Assembly: GCF_945906775.1 (NCBI RefSeq)
Contig: NZ_CAMDRE010000003.1
Coordinates: 1 to 64,000 of the forward strand
Direction: 5' to 3'
From: Citrobacter sp. Marseille-Q6884
Lineage (GTDB): Bacteria > Pseudomonadota > Gammaproteobacteria > Enterobacterales > Enterobacteriaceae
DNA length: 64,000 nucleotides
Both the position numbers and the translations under genes were made by a program. This document shows positions 15,373 to 25,665 of the stretch, piece by piece. How positions within the stretch are numbered: position 1 is the first letter of the stretch; each line of letters begins with the position of its first letter. Under the pieces are notes generated by a model. The model saw only the letters and a list, made by a program, of their open reading frames with translations, had not been told where the DNA came from and did not search any database.

Positions 15373-17811
15373 TTATTTCCCGAGCCTGACCCTTTTCAGA
15401 CGCAACGCATTTACAATGACGCTGACGGAGGAAAGAGCCATGGCCGCCGCCGCAATAACTGGCGACAGCAGTATTCCATATACCGGGTAAAGCAGACCAG
15501 CAGCCACGGGCACGCCAAGTGCGTTGTAGATAAATGCAAAAAACAGATTCTGCCGGATATTTGTCATGGTGATTTCTGACAGATGACGTGCTCTGTTCAG
15601 TATCATCAAATCGCCTTTGAGAAGGGTAACGCCGGCACTTTCTATTGCCACATCTGTACCCGTTCCCATGGCTATACCCACGTCAGCCGCCGCCAACGCC
15701 GGGGCATCATTCACACCGTCTCCGGCCATCGCAACCACATGACCAGACTCTTTCAGTCGGGTTATCACTGCTTTTTTGCCATCAGGCAGAATCCCGGCTT
15801 CAACCTCATCTATTCCCAGTTTCCGTGCGACTGCTTCAGCAGTAAGCTGGTTATCCCCGGTGAGCATAACAATGCGGATCCCCGCCTGACGTAACGCTTT
15901 TAGCGCATCCGGCGTAGTTGCTTTCACGGGATCCGAGATAGCTATCAGGCCTGCAAGGTGCCCGTCTGTAGCCACATAGATAACGGTAGCGCCTTCCATC
16001 CGCAACGTATCTGCAACGGCCTTTTGATTATCAATAACGATCCTGTTTTCCTGCATAACCAGCTCATTACCGATAACAACCCGTTGACCTTCAACATCGC
16101 CTGAGACACCTTTACCCGACGGGGCATTGAAATTAGTGACTGCGGGTATCGCGATCCCCTTTTCCTGTGCTGCTTTAACTACTGCCATACCCAGCGGATG
16201 CTGCGAGCCTTTTTCCACTGCGGCCGTTACACGTAAAAGAGATGTTTCACCACCCGGACTGAGACTGATAATCCCTGTCACCGTCGGCGCACCTTCCGTG
16301 AGCGTGCCTGTTTTATCGACAACCAGCGTGTCCACTTTTTCAAGGCGCTCCAGCGCTTCGGCATTCTTGATTAACACCCCGGCCTGGGCTCCTTTGCCTA
16401 CCCCCACCATTATCGACATCGGCGTGGCCAGCCCAAGCGCACAGGGACAGGCAATAATCAGGACCGATACAGCAGCAATCAGACCGTGCGCTACCTTGGG
16501 CTCGGGCCCCCAGACAGACCAGATCACGAAAGCAACAACCGCGATAAGTATCACCAGAGGAACAAACCAGCCTGAGACGCTGTCAGCCATTCTCTGGATG
16601 GGGGCACGCGAACGCTGTGCATCAGCGACCATCTGAACAATTCGTGAGAGCATCGTTTCATCACCGACTTTCTCTGCACGGATGATAAGACTACCTGTCT
16701 GATTAATGGTCCCGCCGATGACAGGGTCACCCTCCGTTTTGGTAACCGGCATTGACTCCCCGGTTACCATCGATTCATCAATGGCCGTTTTGCCTTTGAT
16801 CACGATACCGTCGACCGGAACACTCTCTCCAGGCCTGATGCGGAGCTTATCGCCAGGCAGGACATCTTCAGCATTAATGTCCGTTTCATGACCATCATCA
16901 TCCAGTCGTCTGGCGGTTTTGGGAGCAAGGTTCAGAAGTGCGGTAATGGCGCCCGACGTTTGTTCCCTTGCGCGTAATTCAAGGACCTGTCCCAGCAGAA
17001 CAAGCACCGTGATAACAGCGGCGGCTTCAAAATAAACGGCCACCAGGCCATCCATGTTTCTGAACGATGCAGGAAACCAGGAAGGGAAGACGGTTGCAAT
17101 GACGCTGTACACCCAGGCTACACCGGTCCCCATTGCAACGAGAGTAAACATATTCAGGGAGCGGTTACGCAACGACATTCCGGCCCGGGCGAAGAATGGC
17201 CAGCCACACCACAACACGACAGGAGAGGCCAGAAGTAACTGCAGCCACGTGTTGTACTGTGGCGGTACTGTATTCCTCAAAGCGGGAAACAGATGAGATC
17301 CCATTTCGAGTATCAGAACCGGAAACGCCAGCAACAACCCCAGCCAGAAGCGTCTTGTCATGTCGCGAAGTTCATCACTCGGCCCCGTGGATGCCGTGGC
17401 TACGAGCGGTTCCAGTGCCATTCCACAGACAGGACAGCTTCCGGGACCACTACGGCGTATCTCCGGGTGCATCGGACATGTCCACACACCTCCAGAAGTA
17501 TCTTTCTCCGCCTGGTGGTGAGGCTGTTTTATCTGATCAGGGTTGACTTCGTGGTGATGGTGATGGGAACGTTCACTGGCATCTTCGGTAAGATAACGAT
17601 CGGGATGGGCTTTAAATTTGCTCTCACAGCTGGCGGAGCAGAAATAAAGCTGATAGTCCTGGTATCGAATGCTGCTGTGCGCCTTATCGGGCAGGATTTC
17701 CATCCCGCACACGGGATCTCTCACCTTATGCAATACGTGACTCTCGTCCGGGGATAATGTCTGTTCAGAAGCACTCTGGTTGTTGTGTTGCACTGCATTG
17801 TCATTTTTCAC
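15373..17811 (-). CDS. silP: Silver/copper P1B-type ATPase SilP
   Basis: An 812-residue inner-membrane export ATPase. In order it has a YHS-type domain (RDPVCGMEI...YFCSASCESKF), a His cluster, a heavy-metal binding motif (WTCPMHPEIRRSGPG...CPVCGM), membrane segments, TGES, the ion motif CPCALGLATP, the phosphorylation motif DKTGTLTEG, and GDGVNDAPAL. The start is taken as the GTG at 17809-17811 because AAGGAG lies 7 bp upstream. The longer ATG frame adds ten residues of poor sense. It lies downstream of silG. Confidence 0.95.
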   Translation of the reverse strand: MKNDNAVQHNNQSASEQTLSPDESHVLHKVRDPVCGMEILPDKAHSSIRYQDYQLYFCSASCESKFKAHPDRYLTEDASERSHHHHHEVNPDQIKQPHHQAEKDTSGGVWTCPMHPEIRRSGPGSCPVCGMALEPLVATASTGPSDELRDMTRRFWLGLLLAFPVLILEMGSHLFPALRNTVPPQYNTWLQLLLASPVVLWCGWPFFARAGMSLRNRSLNMFTLVAMGTGVAWVYSVIATVFPSWFPASFRNMDGLVAVYFEAAAVITVLVLLGQVLELRAREQTSGAITALLNLAPKTARRLDDDGHETDINAEDVLPGDKLRIRPGESVPVDGIVIKGKTAIDESMVTGESMPVTKTEGDPVIGGTINQTGSLIIRAEKVGDETMLSRIVQMVADAQRSRAPIQRMADSVSGWFVPLVILIAVVAFVIWSVWGPEPKVAHGLIAAVSVLIIACPCALGLATPMSIMVGVGKGAQAGVLIKNAEALERLEKVDTLVVDKTGTLTEGAPTVTGIISLSPGGETSLLRVTAAVEKGSQHPLGMAVVKAAQEKGIAIPAVTNFNAPSGKGVSGDVEGQRVVIGNELVMQENRIVIDNQKAVADTLRMEGATVIYVATDGHLAGLIAISDPVKATTPDALKALRQAGIRIVMLTGDNQLTAEAVARKLGIDEVEAGILPDGKKAVITRLKESGHVVAMAGDGVNDAPALAAADVGIAMGTGTDVAIESAGVTLLKGDLMILNRARHLSEITMTNIRQNLFFAFIYNALGVPVAAGLLYPVYGILLSPVIAAAAMALSSVSVIVNALRLKRVRLGK

Positions 17812-17938
17812 AGTAACTCTCCTTATGCATACCTGAAGCATCTTCTGTCTTCAGGGTATGTCATGGATGCGATTACCACGAATGTCGCCGGCACAGGAGT
17901 GCTTGCTGCCGGCGTCCCGTTATCAGCCGTTCCGCTGA

Positions 17939-18379
17939 CTATTCGATTCGCTGGAAGACTATTTTACTTCCATCCGGTGAGAATGCGATAACATCGTAAG
18001 CCTCTTTCCGGGCTCCCATCTCCATTCCCGGACTTCCTGCAGGCATACCGGGGGTGGCGAGACCGTGTATACCCGAACCAGACTGCATTGCTTTATGTAT
18101 CGTTGTCGCAGGCACATGGCCTTCAATGATCAAATTACCGGCAACCGCGGTATGACAACTTCGTAGTCCTGCAGGAACAGCATGCTTTTCTTTCAGGGCT
18201 GACAGCGCCTGATCATTCATGACGTGAGTTCGCACTTCAAACCCGTCCTTTTCCATCGCCTTGCCCCACAGGGAACAGCAACCACAGTTTTCAGACTTGT
18301 ACATGTCTATTACTTTTTCACCTGCCATTGCCGGAAGTGAAAGGCCAAAAGCCAGGGCCATTAAAATTATTTTTTTCAT
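17939..18379 (-). CDS. silG: Periplasmic DUF411 copper/silver protein SilG
   Basis: A protein of about 146 residues with a signal peptide ending AMAGE and the DUF411 cysteine motif SENCGCCSLWG. A later Cys-His (SCHTAV) and a Met-rich loop (GMPAGSPGMEMG) may help bind metal. It corresponds to the open reading frame between silA and silP in silver loci (orf105/SilG, CopG-like). The start ATG is preceded by AGAGGTG. A hairpin separates it from silA. Confidence 0.88.
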   Translation of the reverse strand: MKKIILMALAFGLSLPAMAGEKVIDMYKSENCGCCSLWGKAMEKDGFEVRTHVMNDQALSALKEKHAVPAGLRSCHTAVAGNLIIEGHVPATTIHKAMQSGSGIHGLATPGMPAGSPGMEMGARKEAYDVIAFSPDGSKIVFQRIE

Positions 18380-18433
18380 ACTCACCTCTGTATGTTATCG
18401 ATGTAAACCCTGACGTCAGGGTGAATTTATGCA

Positions 18434-18459
18434 AAAGGACACCCGCAGGGGTGTCCTTT
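18434..18459 (-). terminator. Hairpin between silA and silG
   Basis: An 11-bp perfect stem (AAAGGACACCC / GGGTGTCCTTT) with a GCAG loop lies 6 bp past the silA stop. A short T run follows on the minus strand. It could partly stop transcripts before silG-silP. Confidence 0.7.
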
Positions 18460-18464
18460 CAGGG

Positions 18465-21400
18465 TTATGACACGCTCTTTTTATGTCTGCGCAGCCAGAT
18501 GAGTTTATAGGCGGCAGGAATAATGAACAGGGACAGCAGCGGAGCTGTGATCATCCCGCCAATCATGGGGGCCGCAATACGGCTCATGACTTCTGAACCT
18601 GCGCCGGTTCCCCAGAGTATCGGCAGCAGACCCGCGATGATCACCGCCACGGTCATGGCTTTCGGCCGGACACGCAGTACGGCACCATGATAGAGGGCTT
18701 CATCAAGGCCTTCCGGTGTGAACGTCTCTTTACGGGACAATTCCGGGTGCGCTTCAATGGCATGACGCAGATACATCAGCATGACCACGCCAAACTCTGC
18801 TGCCACCCCGGCCAGGGCGATAAACCCGGTTCCGGTCGCCACTGACATATGGAAGCCCTGCCAGTACAGGAACCATATCCCGCCAACCAGGGCAAACGGC
18901 AGGCTCATCAGAATAAGTAAGGCCTCATCAGCCCGGCGGAATGCCAGATATAACAGGATGAAGATGATCATCACCGTCATCGGTACCATCAGTTTTAATT
19001 TCTTATTGGCGTGCTCGAGTAATTCAAACTGTCCTGAGAATGCCACACTGGTCCCCGGTCTCAGTTTCACTTTCTCACTGATGGCCGTCTTAATATCGTT
19101 CACCACCGACACCATGTCCCTGCCGCGGGCATCAACATAAATCCAGCTGGCTGGCCGGGCATTTTCGGTTTTCAGCATGGTTGGTCCGGAAACGACCTTA
19201 ATATCGGCAACATCGCCCAGCGTAATTTGCTGCTTCATTGGGGTCAGGATTGGCATCTCTCTCAACGCCTGCGGACTGTTACGGTAATCCTGCGGATAGC
19301 GAATGTTAATAGGGTACCGGGCCACGCCTTCAACCGTCTCACCCACCATAGCCCCACCGATGGCTGAAGAGACGAACAGCTGGACGTCGCCCACAGTCAT
19401 CCCGTAGCGGGAAGCTTTCTCCCGGTTGATATCGATATCGATGTAGCGCCCGCCCTCAAGTCGCTCAGCCAGGACAGACACCACGCCAGGCACGGTTTTG
19501 GCTACCGCCTCGATACTCTGCGCCGTCGCGTCGATATCGGACAGAACAGTCCCGGACACTTTGATACCTATCGGGCTTTTGATCCCGGTTGAGAGCATAT
19601 CAATACGGTTACGGATAGGCGGCACCCAGAGGTTTGCCAGACCCGGTAAACGGACTGTCCTGTCGAGTTCATCAATAATCTTGTCAATTGTCATGCCGGG
19701 ACGCCACTGATCCTCAGGTTTGAGCTGGATCGTGGTTTCCACCATTTCGAGCGGCGCGGAATCCGTTGCGGTCTCTGCTTTACCGGTCTTGCCAAATACA
19801 GAAGCCACTTCAGGAACGCTTTTGATTAACTTGTCTGTTGTCTGCAGGAGCGCTGCAGCTTCTGCCGGAGAGACGCCAGGCAAGGTCGACGGCATATACA
19901 GCAGATCGCCCTCGTTAATCTTCGGCAGAAATTCACCGCCCACCTGACTCAGTGGCCAGATAACCGTGAAAATGGACAAGGCCGCAACCAGCAGGGTTGT
20001 TTTTGGCCAGTGGAGGACCCGCAGCAGCAAAGGATGATACGCTTTGATCAGCACCCGGTTCAGGGGGTTACTTGTCTCGGCAGGAATTTTCCCCCGGATC
20101 CAGAATCCCATCAGAATAGGAATGACGATGATGGCCAGTGCGGCCGCTCCCGCCATGGAGTACGTTTTCGTGAATGCCAGCGGGCCAAACAGACGACCTT
20201 CCTGCCCTTCCAGGGTAAAGATAGGAATAAAGGACAGGGTGATGATCAGCAGGCTAATGAACAACGCGGGTCCCACTTCCACGGAGGCGTCGGTAATCAC
20301 CTTCCAGCGGGTGGCGTTGTCAATCTGCTCACCCGGATGCTGATGATCCCACTCCTCAAGCCGTTTGTGCGCATTTTCAATCATCACAATGGCGGCATCC
20401 ACCATCGCACCGACGGCAATCGCTATCCCTCCCAGCGACATGATATTGGCGTTCAGTCCCTGGAAGTGCATGACGATAAAGGCGATACACAGGCCAAGCG
20501 GCAGAGAGATAATCGCCACCAGGGCAGAACGTACGTGCCACAGGAACAGAGCACAGACGATGGCCACCACGATAAACTCTTCAAGAAGCTTGTAACTGAG
20601 GTTATCAATCGCCCGGTCGATTAACTGGCTGCGATCGTAGGTGGTCACGATTTCAACGCCTTCCGGCAGGCTGGCCTTCAGCGTCTCCAGTTTATCCCTC
20701 ACTGCCGTGATAACGTCGCGCGCATTTTTACCCGACCGCAGGATCACCACGCCGCCAGCGACTTCTCCCTGGCCGTTCAGCTCGGCAATACCACGCCTCA
20801 TTTCGGGCCCGGTCTGCACGCGGGCAACATCCCGCAGATAAACCGGCACGCCGTTCTCACCTGTTTTCAGGACGATGTTATTAAAATCATCAATGCTCTG
20901 AAGATAACCGCTGGCACGGACCATATACTCCGCTTCGGCCATTTCAACGGATGAGCCACCGGCCTCCTGGTTAGACGATTCAAGTGCCTGTTTCACTTCG
21001 GGCAGGCTGATACCGTACTGGGACAGTTTTACCGGATTGACCTGAATCTGGTACTGTTTCACCACGCCGCCAACCGAAGCGACCTCAGCCACGTTCGGGA
21101 TGGTTTTCAGCTCAAATTTCAGGAACCAGTCCTGCAGAGAGCGCAGTTCTGAAAGGTCGTGTTTTCCGTTGCGATCGACAAGGGCATATTCAAATATCCA
21201 GCCCACTCCCGTGGCGTCCGGGCCGATTTCAGAGCTCACACCCGCAGGCAGTTTGCCCTGAACCTGATTCAGGTATTCCAGCACGCGCGAACGGGCCCAG
21301 TACAGATCGGTGCCGTCTTCAAAAATGACATACACATACGAATCACCGAACTGTGAAAAGCCACGCACGGTTTTTGCGCCAGGTACGGACAGCATGGTGG

Positions 21401-21611
21401 TGGTAAGCGGATAGGTGACCTGGTTTTCTACAATCTGCGGGGCCTGTCCGGGATAGCTGGTTTTAATAATGACCTGCACATCTGACAGGTCAGGCAGCGC
21501 ATCGACCGGCGTGTTAATTATCGTCCATGTGCCCCAGATGCTGAGAAACAGTGCGCCCATCATGACCAGGAAACGGTTGGCGACAGAGCGCCGGATAATC
21601 CATTCAATCAT
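18465..21611 (-). CDS. silA: RND silver/copper efflux pump SilA
   Basis: A 1048-residue inner-membrane proton antiporter of the heavy-metal (CusA) RND family, full length. It has the first membrane segment at residues 13-30, large periplasmic loops, and blocks of membrane segments near 335-520 and 865-1035. The proton relay segment GGIAIAVGAMVDAAIVMIENAHKRLE is intact. It builds the SilCBA envelope-spanning pump with SilB and SilC. It starts 10 bp after silB. Confidence 0.97.
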   Translation of the reverse strand: MIEWIIRRSVANRFLVMMGALFLSIWGTWTIINTPVDALPDLSDVQVIIKTSYPGQAPQIVENQVTYPLTTTMLSVPGAKTVRGFSQFGDSYVYVIFEDGTDLYWARSRVLEYLNQVQGKLPAGVSSEIGPDATGVGWIFEYALVDRNGKHDLSELRSLQDWFLKFELKTIPNVAEVASVGGVVKQYQIQVNPVKLSQYGISLPEVKQALESSNQEAGGSSVEMAEAEYMVRASGYLQSIDDFNNIVLKTGENGVPVYLRDVARVQTGPEMRRGIAELNGQGEVAGGVVILRSGKNARDVITAVRDKLETLKASLPEGVEIVTTYDRSQLIDRAIDNLSYKLLEEFIVVAIVCALFLWHVRSALVAIISLPLGLCIAFIVMHFQGLNANIMSLGGIAIAVGAMVDAAIVMIENAHKRLEEWDHQHPGEQIDNATRWKVITDASVEVGPALFISLLIITLSFIPIFTLEGQEGRLFGPLAFTKTYSMAGAAALAIIVIPILMGFWIRGKIPAETSNPLNRVLIKAYHPLLLRVLHWPKTTLLVAALSIFTVIWPLSQVGGEFLPKINEGDLLYMPSTLPGVSPAEAAALLQTTDKLIKSVPEVASVFGKTGKAETATDSAPLEMVETTIQLKPEDQWRPGMTIDKIIDELDRTVRLPGLANLWVPPIRNRIDMLSTGIKSPIGIKVSGTVLSDIDATAQSIEAVAKTVPGVVSVLAERLEGGRYIDIDINREKASRYGMTVGDVQLFVSSAIGGAMVGETVEGVARYPINIRYPQDYRNSPQALREMPILTPMKQQITLGDVADIKVVSGPTMLKTENARPASWIYVDARGRDMVSVVNDIKTAISEKVKLRPGTSVAFSGQFELLEHANKKLKLMVPMTVMIIFILLYLAFRRADEALLILMSLPFALVGGIWFLYWQGFHMSVATGTGFIALAGVAAEFGVVMLMYLRHAIEAHPELSRKETFTPEGLDEALYHGAVLRVRPKAMTVAVIIAGLLPILWGTGAGSEVMSRIAAPMIGGMITAPLLSLFIIPAAYKLIWLRRHKKSVS

Positions 21612-21621
21612 CGTCGTCTCC

Positions 21622-22914
21622 TCAGTGCCCTGAATGCATATTTACAGGCTGCTCAGACATTGCTGGCATACTGTTTTCTGTTTTTTCAGGGTGGCGCATA
21701 CGTTCCAGCGCGCCCGTAATATTGGCTTCGGAGTCAATGAGGAACAGGCCACTGACCACCACGGTATCGCCTTCATTCAGGCCGGAGCCAATGCCGGACT
21801 GTTGCTGTGATTCATGCAGAACGTGGATCTGTTTCGGCACAAACTTGCCTTCATCATCAACAGTAATCACGCGCTGTTCTTTGCCGGTATCGATAACGGC
21901 CTGGCTTGGTATCAGCAGCATCTCCTGGCTCTTGGTATTCAGTTTCAGATAGGCATTCATGCCCGGCTTGAGAAACTCATCCTTATTAGAAACCTGGAGA
22001 CGGACCTGAAGCGTACGGGTTGTCTGATCCACGCTGGGAAGAATGTTCCATTTTTCGACATGGAATGTTTTATCCGGATAAGCCGGTACCGAAATTTCAA
22101 ACTGCGACGTATCTTTCAGCAGATAGGCGATAGATTCTGGCACTGCAGCGCTGATCCAGACCGGGTCCATCCCCTGAATCTGAGCCACTACTTTATCTTT
22201 CGAAATATTCATGCCGGTGCGCAGGTCAAACGCAGTAATGACACCATCAATAGGTGCTTTAATGGTAAAACGGGTCTGGATTGTGCGGGTTGAACGCAGC
22301 CTTTGAATATCCTCTTCCGGCATACCAGCCAGACGAAGTCGCTCCAGAACCCCTTTTATCTGGGTTGACGTACCGCCTGTACCGGATAACAGCAGGAACT
22401 CACTTTGTGCCTCAACCCATTCAGGAATGGTGATATCGATAAGCGGAGTGCCTTTCTTCACATGATCGCCAATCGTCAGGGGATACACTTTTTCGACGAA
22501 ACCGTCAGAACGCGCCTGCACAATGACAAACTGATACTCGTTGTAACTGACATTAGCCGGGATTGTCTGGGAATAATTCAGCATTCCTCGCGTAACTTTT
22601 TGCGTTTTTAATCCCAGATTCTGAACCTGGGTTGGATCGATACGGATCCCGCCACTGCTTTTATCGCCACTTTCATCAGCATATTTCGGCACCAGGTCCA
22701 TATCCATAAAGGGAGATTTTCCGGGTTTATCAAATTTGGTATCCGGTTTCATCGGGTCATACCAGAAAAGTACCTTTCGCTCCGGTGCCTTTTGTTCGGT
22801 TTGTACTGTTTTTTGTGATGAGTTTACATACTGCCAGGCAGTAACCGATATCAGCCCCCCTGCTATGAGGCTGCTGATAATTATTGCAGCATATTTTATC
22901 TTTAAAGAAGCCAT
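21622..22914 (-). CDS. silB: Membrane-fusion protein SilB
   Basis: A 430-residue periplasmic adaptor of the CusB type. An N-terminal hydrophobic anchor is followed by a Met-bearing metal-binding segment (FWYDPMKPDTKFDKPGKSPF and MDMDLVPKY). Barrel-sandwich and hairpin domains follow, then a tail rich in Met and His (MPAMSEQPVNMHSGH). It couples SilA to SilC and takes metal from SilF. Confidence 0.96.
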   Translation of the reverse strand: MASLKIKYAAIIISSLIAGGLISVTAWQYVNSSQKTVQTEQKAPERKVLFWYDPMKPDTKFDKPGKSPFMDMDLVPKYADESGDKSSGGIRIDPTQVQNLGLKTQKVTRGMLNYSQTIPANVSYNEYQFVIVQARSDGFVEKVYPLTIGDHVKKGTPLIDITIPEWVEAQSEFLLLSGTGGTSTQIKGVLERLRLAGMPEEDIQRLRSTRTIQTRFTIKAPIDGVITAFDLRTGMNISKDKVVAQIQGMDPVWISAAVPESIAYLLKDTSQFEISVPAYPDKTFHVEKWNILPSVDQTTRTLQVRLQVSNKDEFLKPGMNAYLKLNTKSQEMLLIPSQAVIDTGKEQRVITVDDEGKFVPKQIHVLHESQQQSGIGSGLNEGDTVVVSGLFLIDSEANITGALERMRHPEKTENSMPAMSEQPVNMHSGH

Positions 22915-23027
22915 ACAATTTCTCGCTGAAAAATCAAAACACCTGGCATATGCGCCCGATCATTCATTCACAGTAATCCCTTAATGAATGTTCAGGCGCA
23001 CTGGATGTATTCGCTCCGGACTGATAA

Positions 23028-23381
23028 TCAGGATTGCGTAACGTTAATGCTTTTGAGTAAGGAGATATTGCCCTGCTGAATAAACGAGAAATCGACATGG
23101 TTGCCGGTTTTCAGGGCATTGATAGCGTCGTCTGCATTAACAAAAGTGAAGCGCATGGTCATTGCAGGCCAGCCCACAGCAGGGATTGCTTCGTGCGAAA
23201 TGGTAATCTTTTTACTATTCATATCAATGTCTTTAACGACACCGGTGCCCTTGATAACCTGCTGTACCGAAGCATCACTGGCAGTATTCATATCGCCATG
23301 CTGATGTGTTTCAGCATGAAGACCGGCAGAAAACATGACAGAGAAGGCACCAAATAAAACGGCTTTAAGTGAATTACGCAT
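23028..23381 (-). CDS. silF: Periplasmic silver/copper chaperone SilF
   Basis: A 117-residue CusF-like chaperone with a signal peptide ending GLHAE. The metal site His-Trp-Met-Met is visible in ISHEAIPAVGWPAMTMRF. It hands Ag(I) or Cu(I) to SilB. It lies between silC and silB in the leftward operon. Confidence 0.96.
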   Translation of the reverse strand: MRNSLKAVLFGAFSVMFSAGLHAETHQHGDMNTASDASVQQVIKGTGVVKDIDMNSKKITISHEAIPAVGWPAMTMRFTFVNADDAINALKTGNHVDFSFIQQGNISLLKSINVTQS

Positions 23382-23409
23382 TTTAAATTTCCTGATTAAT
23401 GAAATAAAT

Positions 23410-24795
23410 TTACTCTACCCAACCGCCACCCAGCGCGGTAAACAGATTAATTTCGTTAACCTGTCGGGAATAGGTAAGATCGAGAATGGTTTGCTGCGTA
23501 GCGAAGAGGGAACGTTCTGCATCCAGCACTTCGATGTAACTGACAGCACCACTTGCATATAATCCTCTGGCACGCTGGAGAGTTATCTGAAGTGAATCAA
23601 GATAACGCTGCTGTGACTCAAGTTGCTGGCTAAGGCTGTCGCGCAGCGCAAGCGTGTCGGAAACATCCTTAAAGGCTGACTGAATTTTTTGTTCGTAATT
23701 AACCACCGATTGTTGCTGGCGAATTTCAGCCAGCTTCAGATTGGCTTTATTCCTGCCAGCATTAAAAATAGGAATTTCAATTTTAGGGATAAAATTCCAC
23801 ATTCCACTTCCTGACGTAAACAGGCTTGACAGCTCCGTACTGCTTGCGGAAAGACCACTGGTCAGGGTAATGGAGGGGAAAAAGGCCGCTCGCGCTGCGC
23901 CAATATTGGCATCAGCCGCTTTCAGCTGATATTCCGCTTCCATAATATCCGGTCGCTGCAGCAAAATTTGTGAAGATAGATTTGGTGGCAATTTTACTGG
24001 TGCGATCTCCCCGCCTTTCATCCCTTTTTCTGACGGAAGTGCGCGGTACGTTCCCAGCACCAGTTGCAGGGCATTGTTTGCCTGAGCCAGATCGCCTTCT
24101 CGTTTGGCTATTTCGGCGCGGGTACTTTCGATTTGTCCTCTCGCCTGTTCAAGTGCCAGAACGTTCGTACTCCCGGTCACGAGCTGTTGCTCAACGAAAG
24201 CATAGGACTGTTCATAATTTTTCAGCGTTTCCCGCGCAATACGGAGTTGTTCGTACGCCAGTTGCTGGCTGAAATAGCTCTGTGAAACGTTGGAGACCAG
24301 CAGGATGTGTACGGCACGACGGGCTTCTTCGCTGGCAAAGTAGTTCTGGCGATCAGCCTCACTCATGTTCTTAAGTTTGCCAAAAAAATCGAGCTCATAG
24401 CTGAGCTCCAGACCCGCGTCGTACTCCTGTGTGGTCGGCTTGTCACCTTTCAGACCACCGTTGTATGTGATCCCGGATGAGGCATTCAGTTGGGGATAAC
24501 GATCTGCATCCGTGACGTTGAACTGGGCCCGGGCCTCTTCAACCTTCAGGGCAGCCATTCTCAAATCACGGTTATTATTCAGGGCTTCACCGATCAGCCT
24601 GCTGACCTGGGGATCGACAAAAAAGTTTCGCCAGCCCGTATCCTGATAGCTGTTTACCGCAGGCGTCAGACTGTTTTTAGACAATGAAAACTGCTGGGGA
24701 ACCGGAGCTGGCGGACGCTGATATTCAGGTGCCAGAGAAACACAACCAGCCAGGATGAATATGGTACTGATGCTGAGTAATTTTAATTTGAACAT
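23410..24795 (-). CDS. silC: Outer-membrane channel lipoprotein SilC
   Basis: A 461-residue TolC-like outer-membrane factor (CusC type). The lipobox FILAGC near residue 17 marks lipid attachment. The body has the two repeats of long helices expected (for example LAYEQLRIARETLKNYEQSY). It is the first gene of silCFBA. The start MFKLKLLS is chosen because the longer frame adds 52 residues without a signal. Confidence 0.96.
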   Translation of the reverse strand: MFKLKLLSISTIFILAGCVSLAPEYQRPPAPVPQQFSLSKNSLTPAVNSYQDTGWRNFFVDPQVSRLIGEALNNNRDLRMAALKVEEARAQFNVTDADRYPQLNASSGITYNGGLKGDKPTTQEYDAGLELSYELDFFGKLKNMSEADRQNYFASEEARRAVHILLVSNVSQSYFSQQLAYEQLRIARETLKNYEQSYAFVEQQLVTGSTNVLALEQARGQIESTRAEIAKREGDLAQANNALQLVLGTYRALPSEKGMKGGEIAPVKLPPNLSSQILLQRPDIMEAEYQLKAADANIGAARAAFFPSITLTSGLSASSTELSSLFTSGSGMWNFIPKIEIPIFNAGRNKANLKLAEIRQQQSVVNYEQKIQSAFKDVSDTLALRDSLSQQLESQQRYLDSLQITLQRARGLYASGAVSYIEVLDAERSLFATQQTILDLTYSRQVNEINLFTALGGGWVE

Positions 24796-24899
24796 AACGC
24801 TTCTCGTACAGGCAGACCTGGTAAATGGTTCAAACGAAGTCCAGAGTATTGATAGGGATACTTTACCGAACGCTCTCTGTTTGCCGGGTGACAGGATAA

Positions 24900-24913
24900 T
24901 GACAATGTTGTCA
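24900..24913. promoter_or_regulatory. SilR box between silC and silR
   Basis: The dyad TGACAATGTTGTCA lies in the divergent promoter region, 105 bp before silC and 72 bp before silR. It has the form TGACA-n4-TGTCA shared with the pcoE and silE boxes. One box probably serves both directions. Confidence 0.75.
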
Positions 24914-24984
24914 TTTTTGCTGTAATCCGTTGATAACGATCGTGGGCGCAATAAAATGACATTAGCAGCCAGCCGGGGAGCATG

Positions 24985-25665
24985 ATGAAAATATTAATCG
25001 TTGAAGACGAAATTAAAACAGGTGAATATCTCAGCAAGGGGCTGACAGAGGCGGGGTTCGTCGTGGATCACGCTGATAATGGTCTGACCGGATATCATCT
25101 TGCCATGACAGCCGAGTATGATTTAGTCATCCTGGATATCATGCTGCCTGATGTAAACGGCTGGGATATCATCCGTATGCTGCGCAGTGCCGGAAAGGGG
25201 ATGCCGGTATTACTGCTGACGGCCCTTGGCACGATTGAACACAGGGTCAAAGGACTTGAGCTGGGTGCGGACGATTATCTGGTGAAGCCCTTTGCGTTTG
25301 CTGAACTGCTCGCCCGGGTAAGAACCCTCCTCAGGCGGGGAAACACGATGATCACGGAAAGCCAGCTTAAAGTGGCTGACCTCTCGGTTGATCTCGTATC
25401 CAGAAAAGTCAGCCGCGCCGGGAACCGCATTGTGCTCACCAGTAAAGAGTTCAGCTTGCTGGAATTCTTCATTCGCCATCAGGGAGAAGTTCTTCCCCGC
25501 TCCCTGATTGCCTCTCAGGTCTGGGACATGAATTTTGACAGCGACACTAACGCGATTGATGTCGCAGTAAAGCGACTCCGCGCTAAAATAGACAACGATT
25601 ACGGGACAAAACTGATCCAGACAGTGCGGGGCGTGGGCTACATGCTGGAGATCCCGGATGCATAG
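24985..25665 (+). CDS. silR: Silver response regulator SilR
   Basis: A 226-residue OmpR-family regulator. The phospho-Asp is in VILDIMLPD and the Lys in LVKPFAF. The winged helix ends in VAVKRLRAKIDNDYGTKLIQTVRGVGYML. An ATG three bases upstream is also possible. It is divergent from silC and overlaps silS by 8 bp. Confidence 0.96.
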   Translation: MKILIVEDEIKTGEYLSKGLTEAGFVVDHADNGLTGYHLAMTAEYDLVILDIMLPDVNGWDIIRMLRSAGKGMPVLLLTALGTIEHRVKGLELGADDYLVKPFAFAELLARVRTLLRRGNTMITESQLKVADLSVDLVSRKVSRAGNRIVLTSKEFSLLEFFIRHQGEVLPRSLIASQVWDMNFDSDTNAIDVAVKRLRAKIDNDYGTKLIQTVRGVGYMLEIPDA

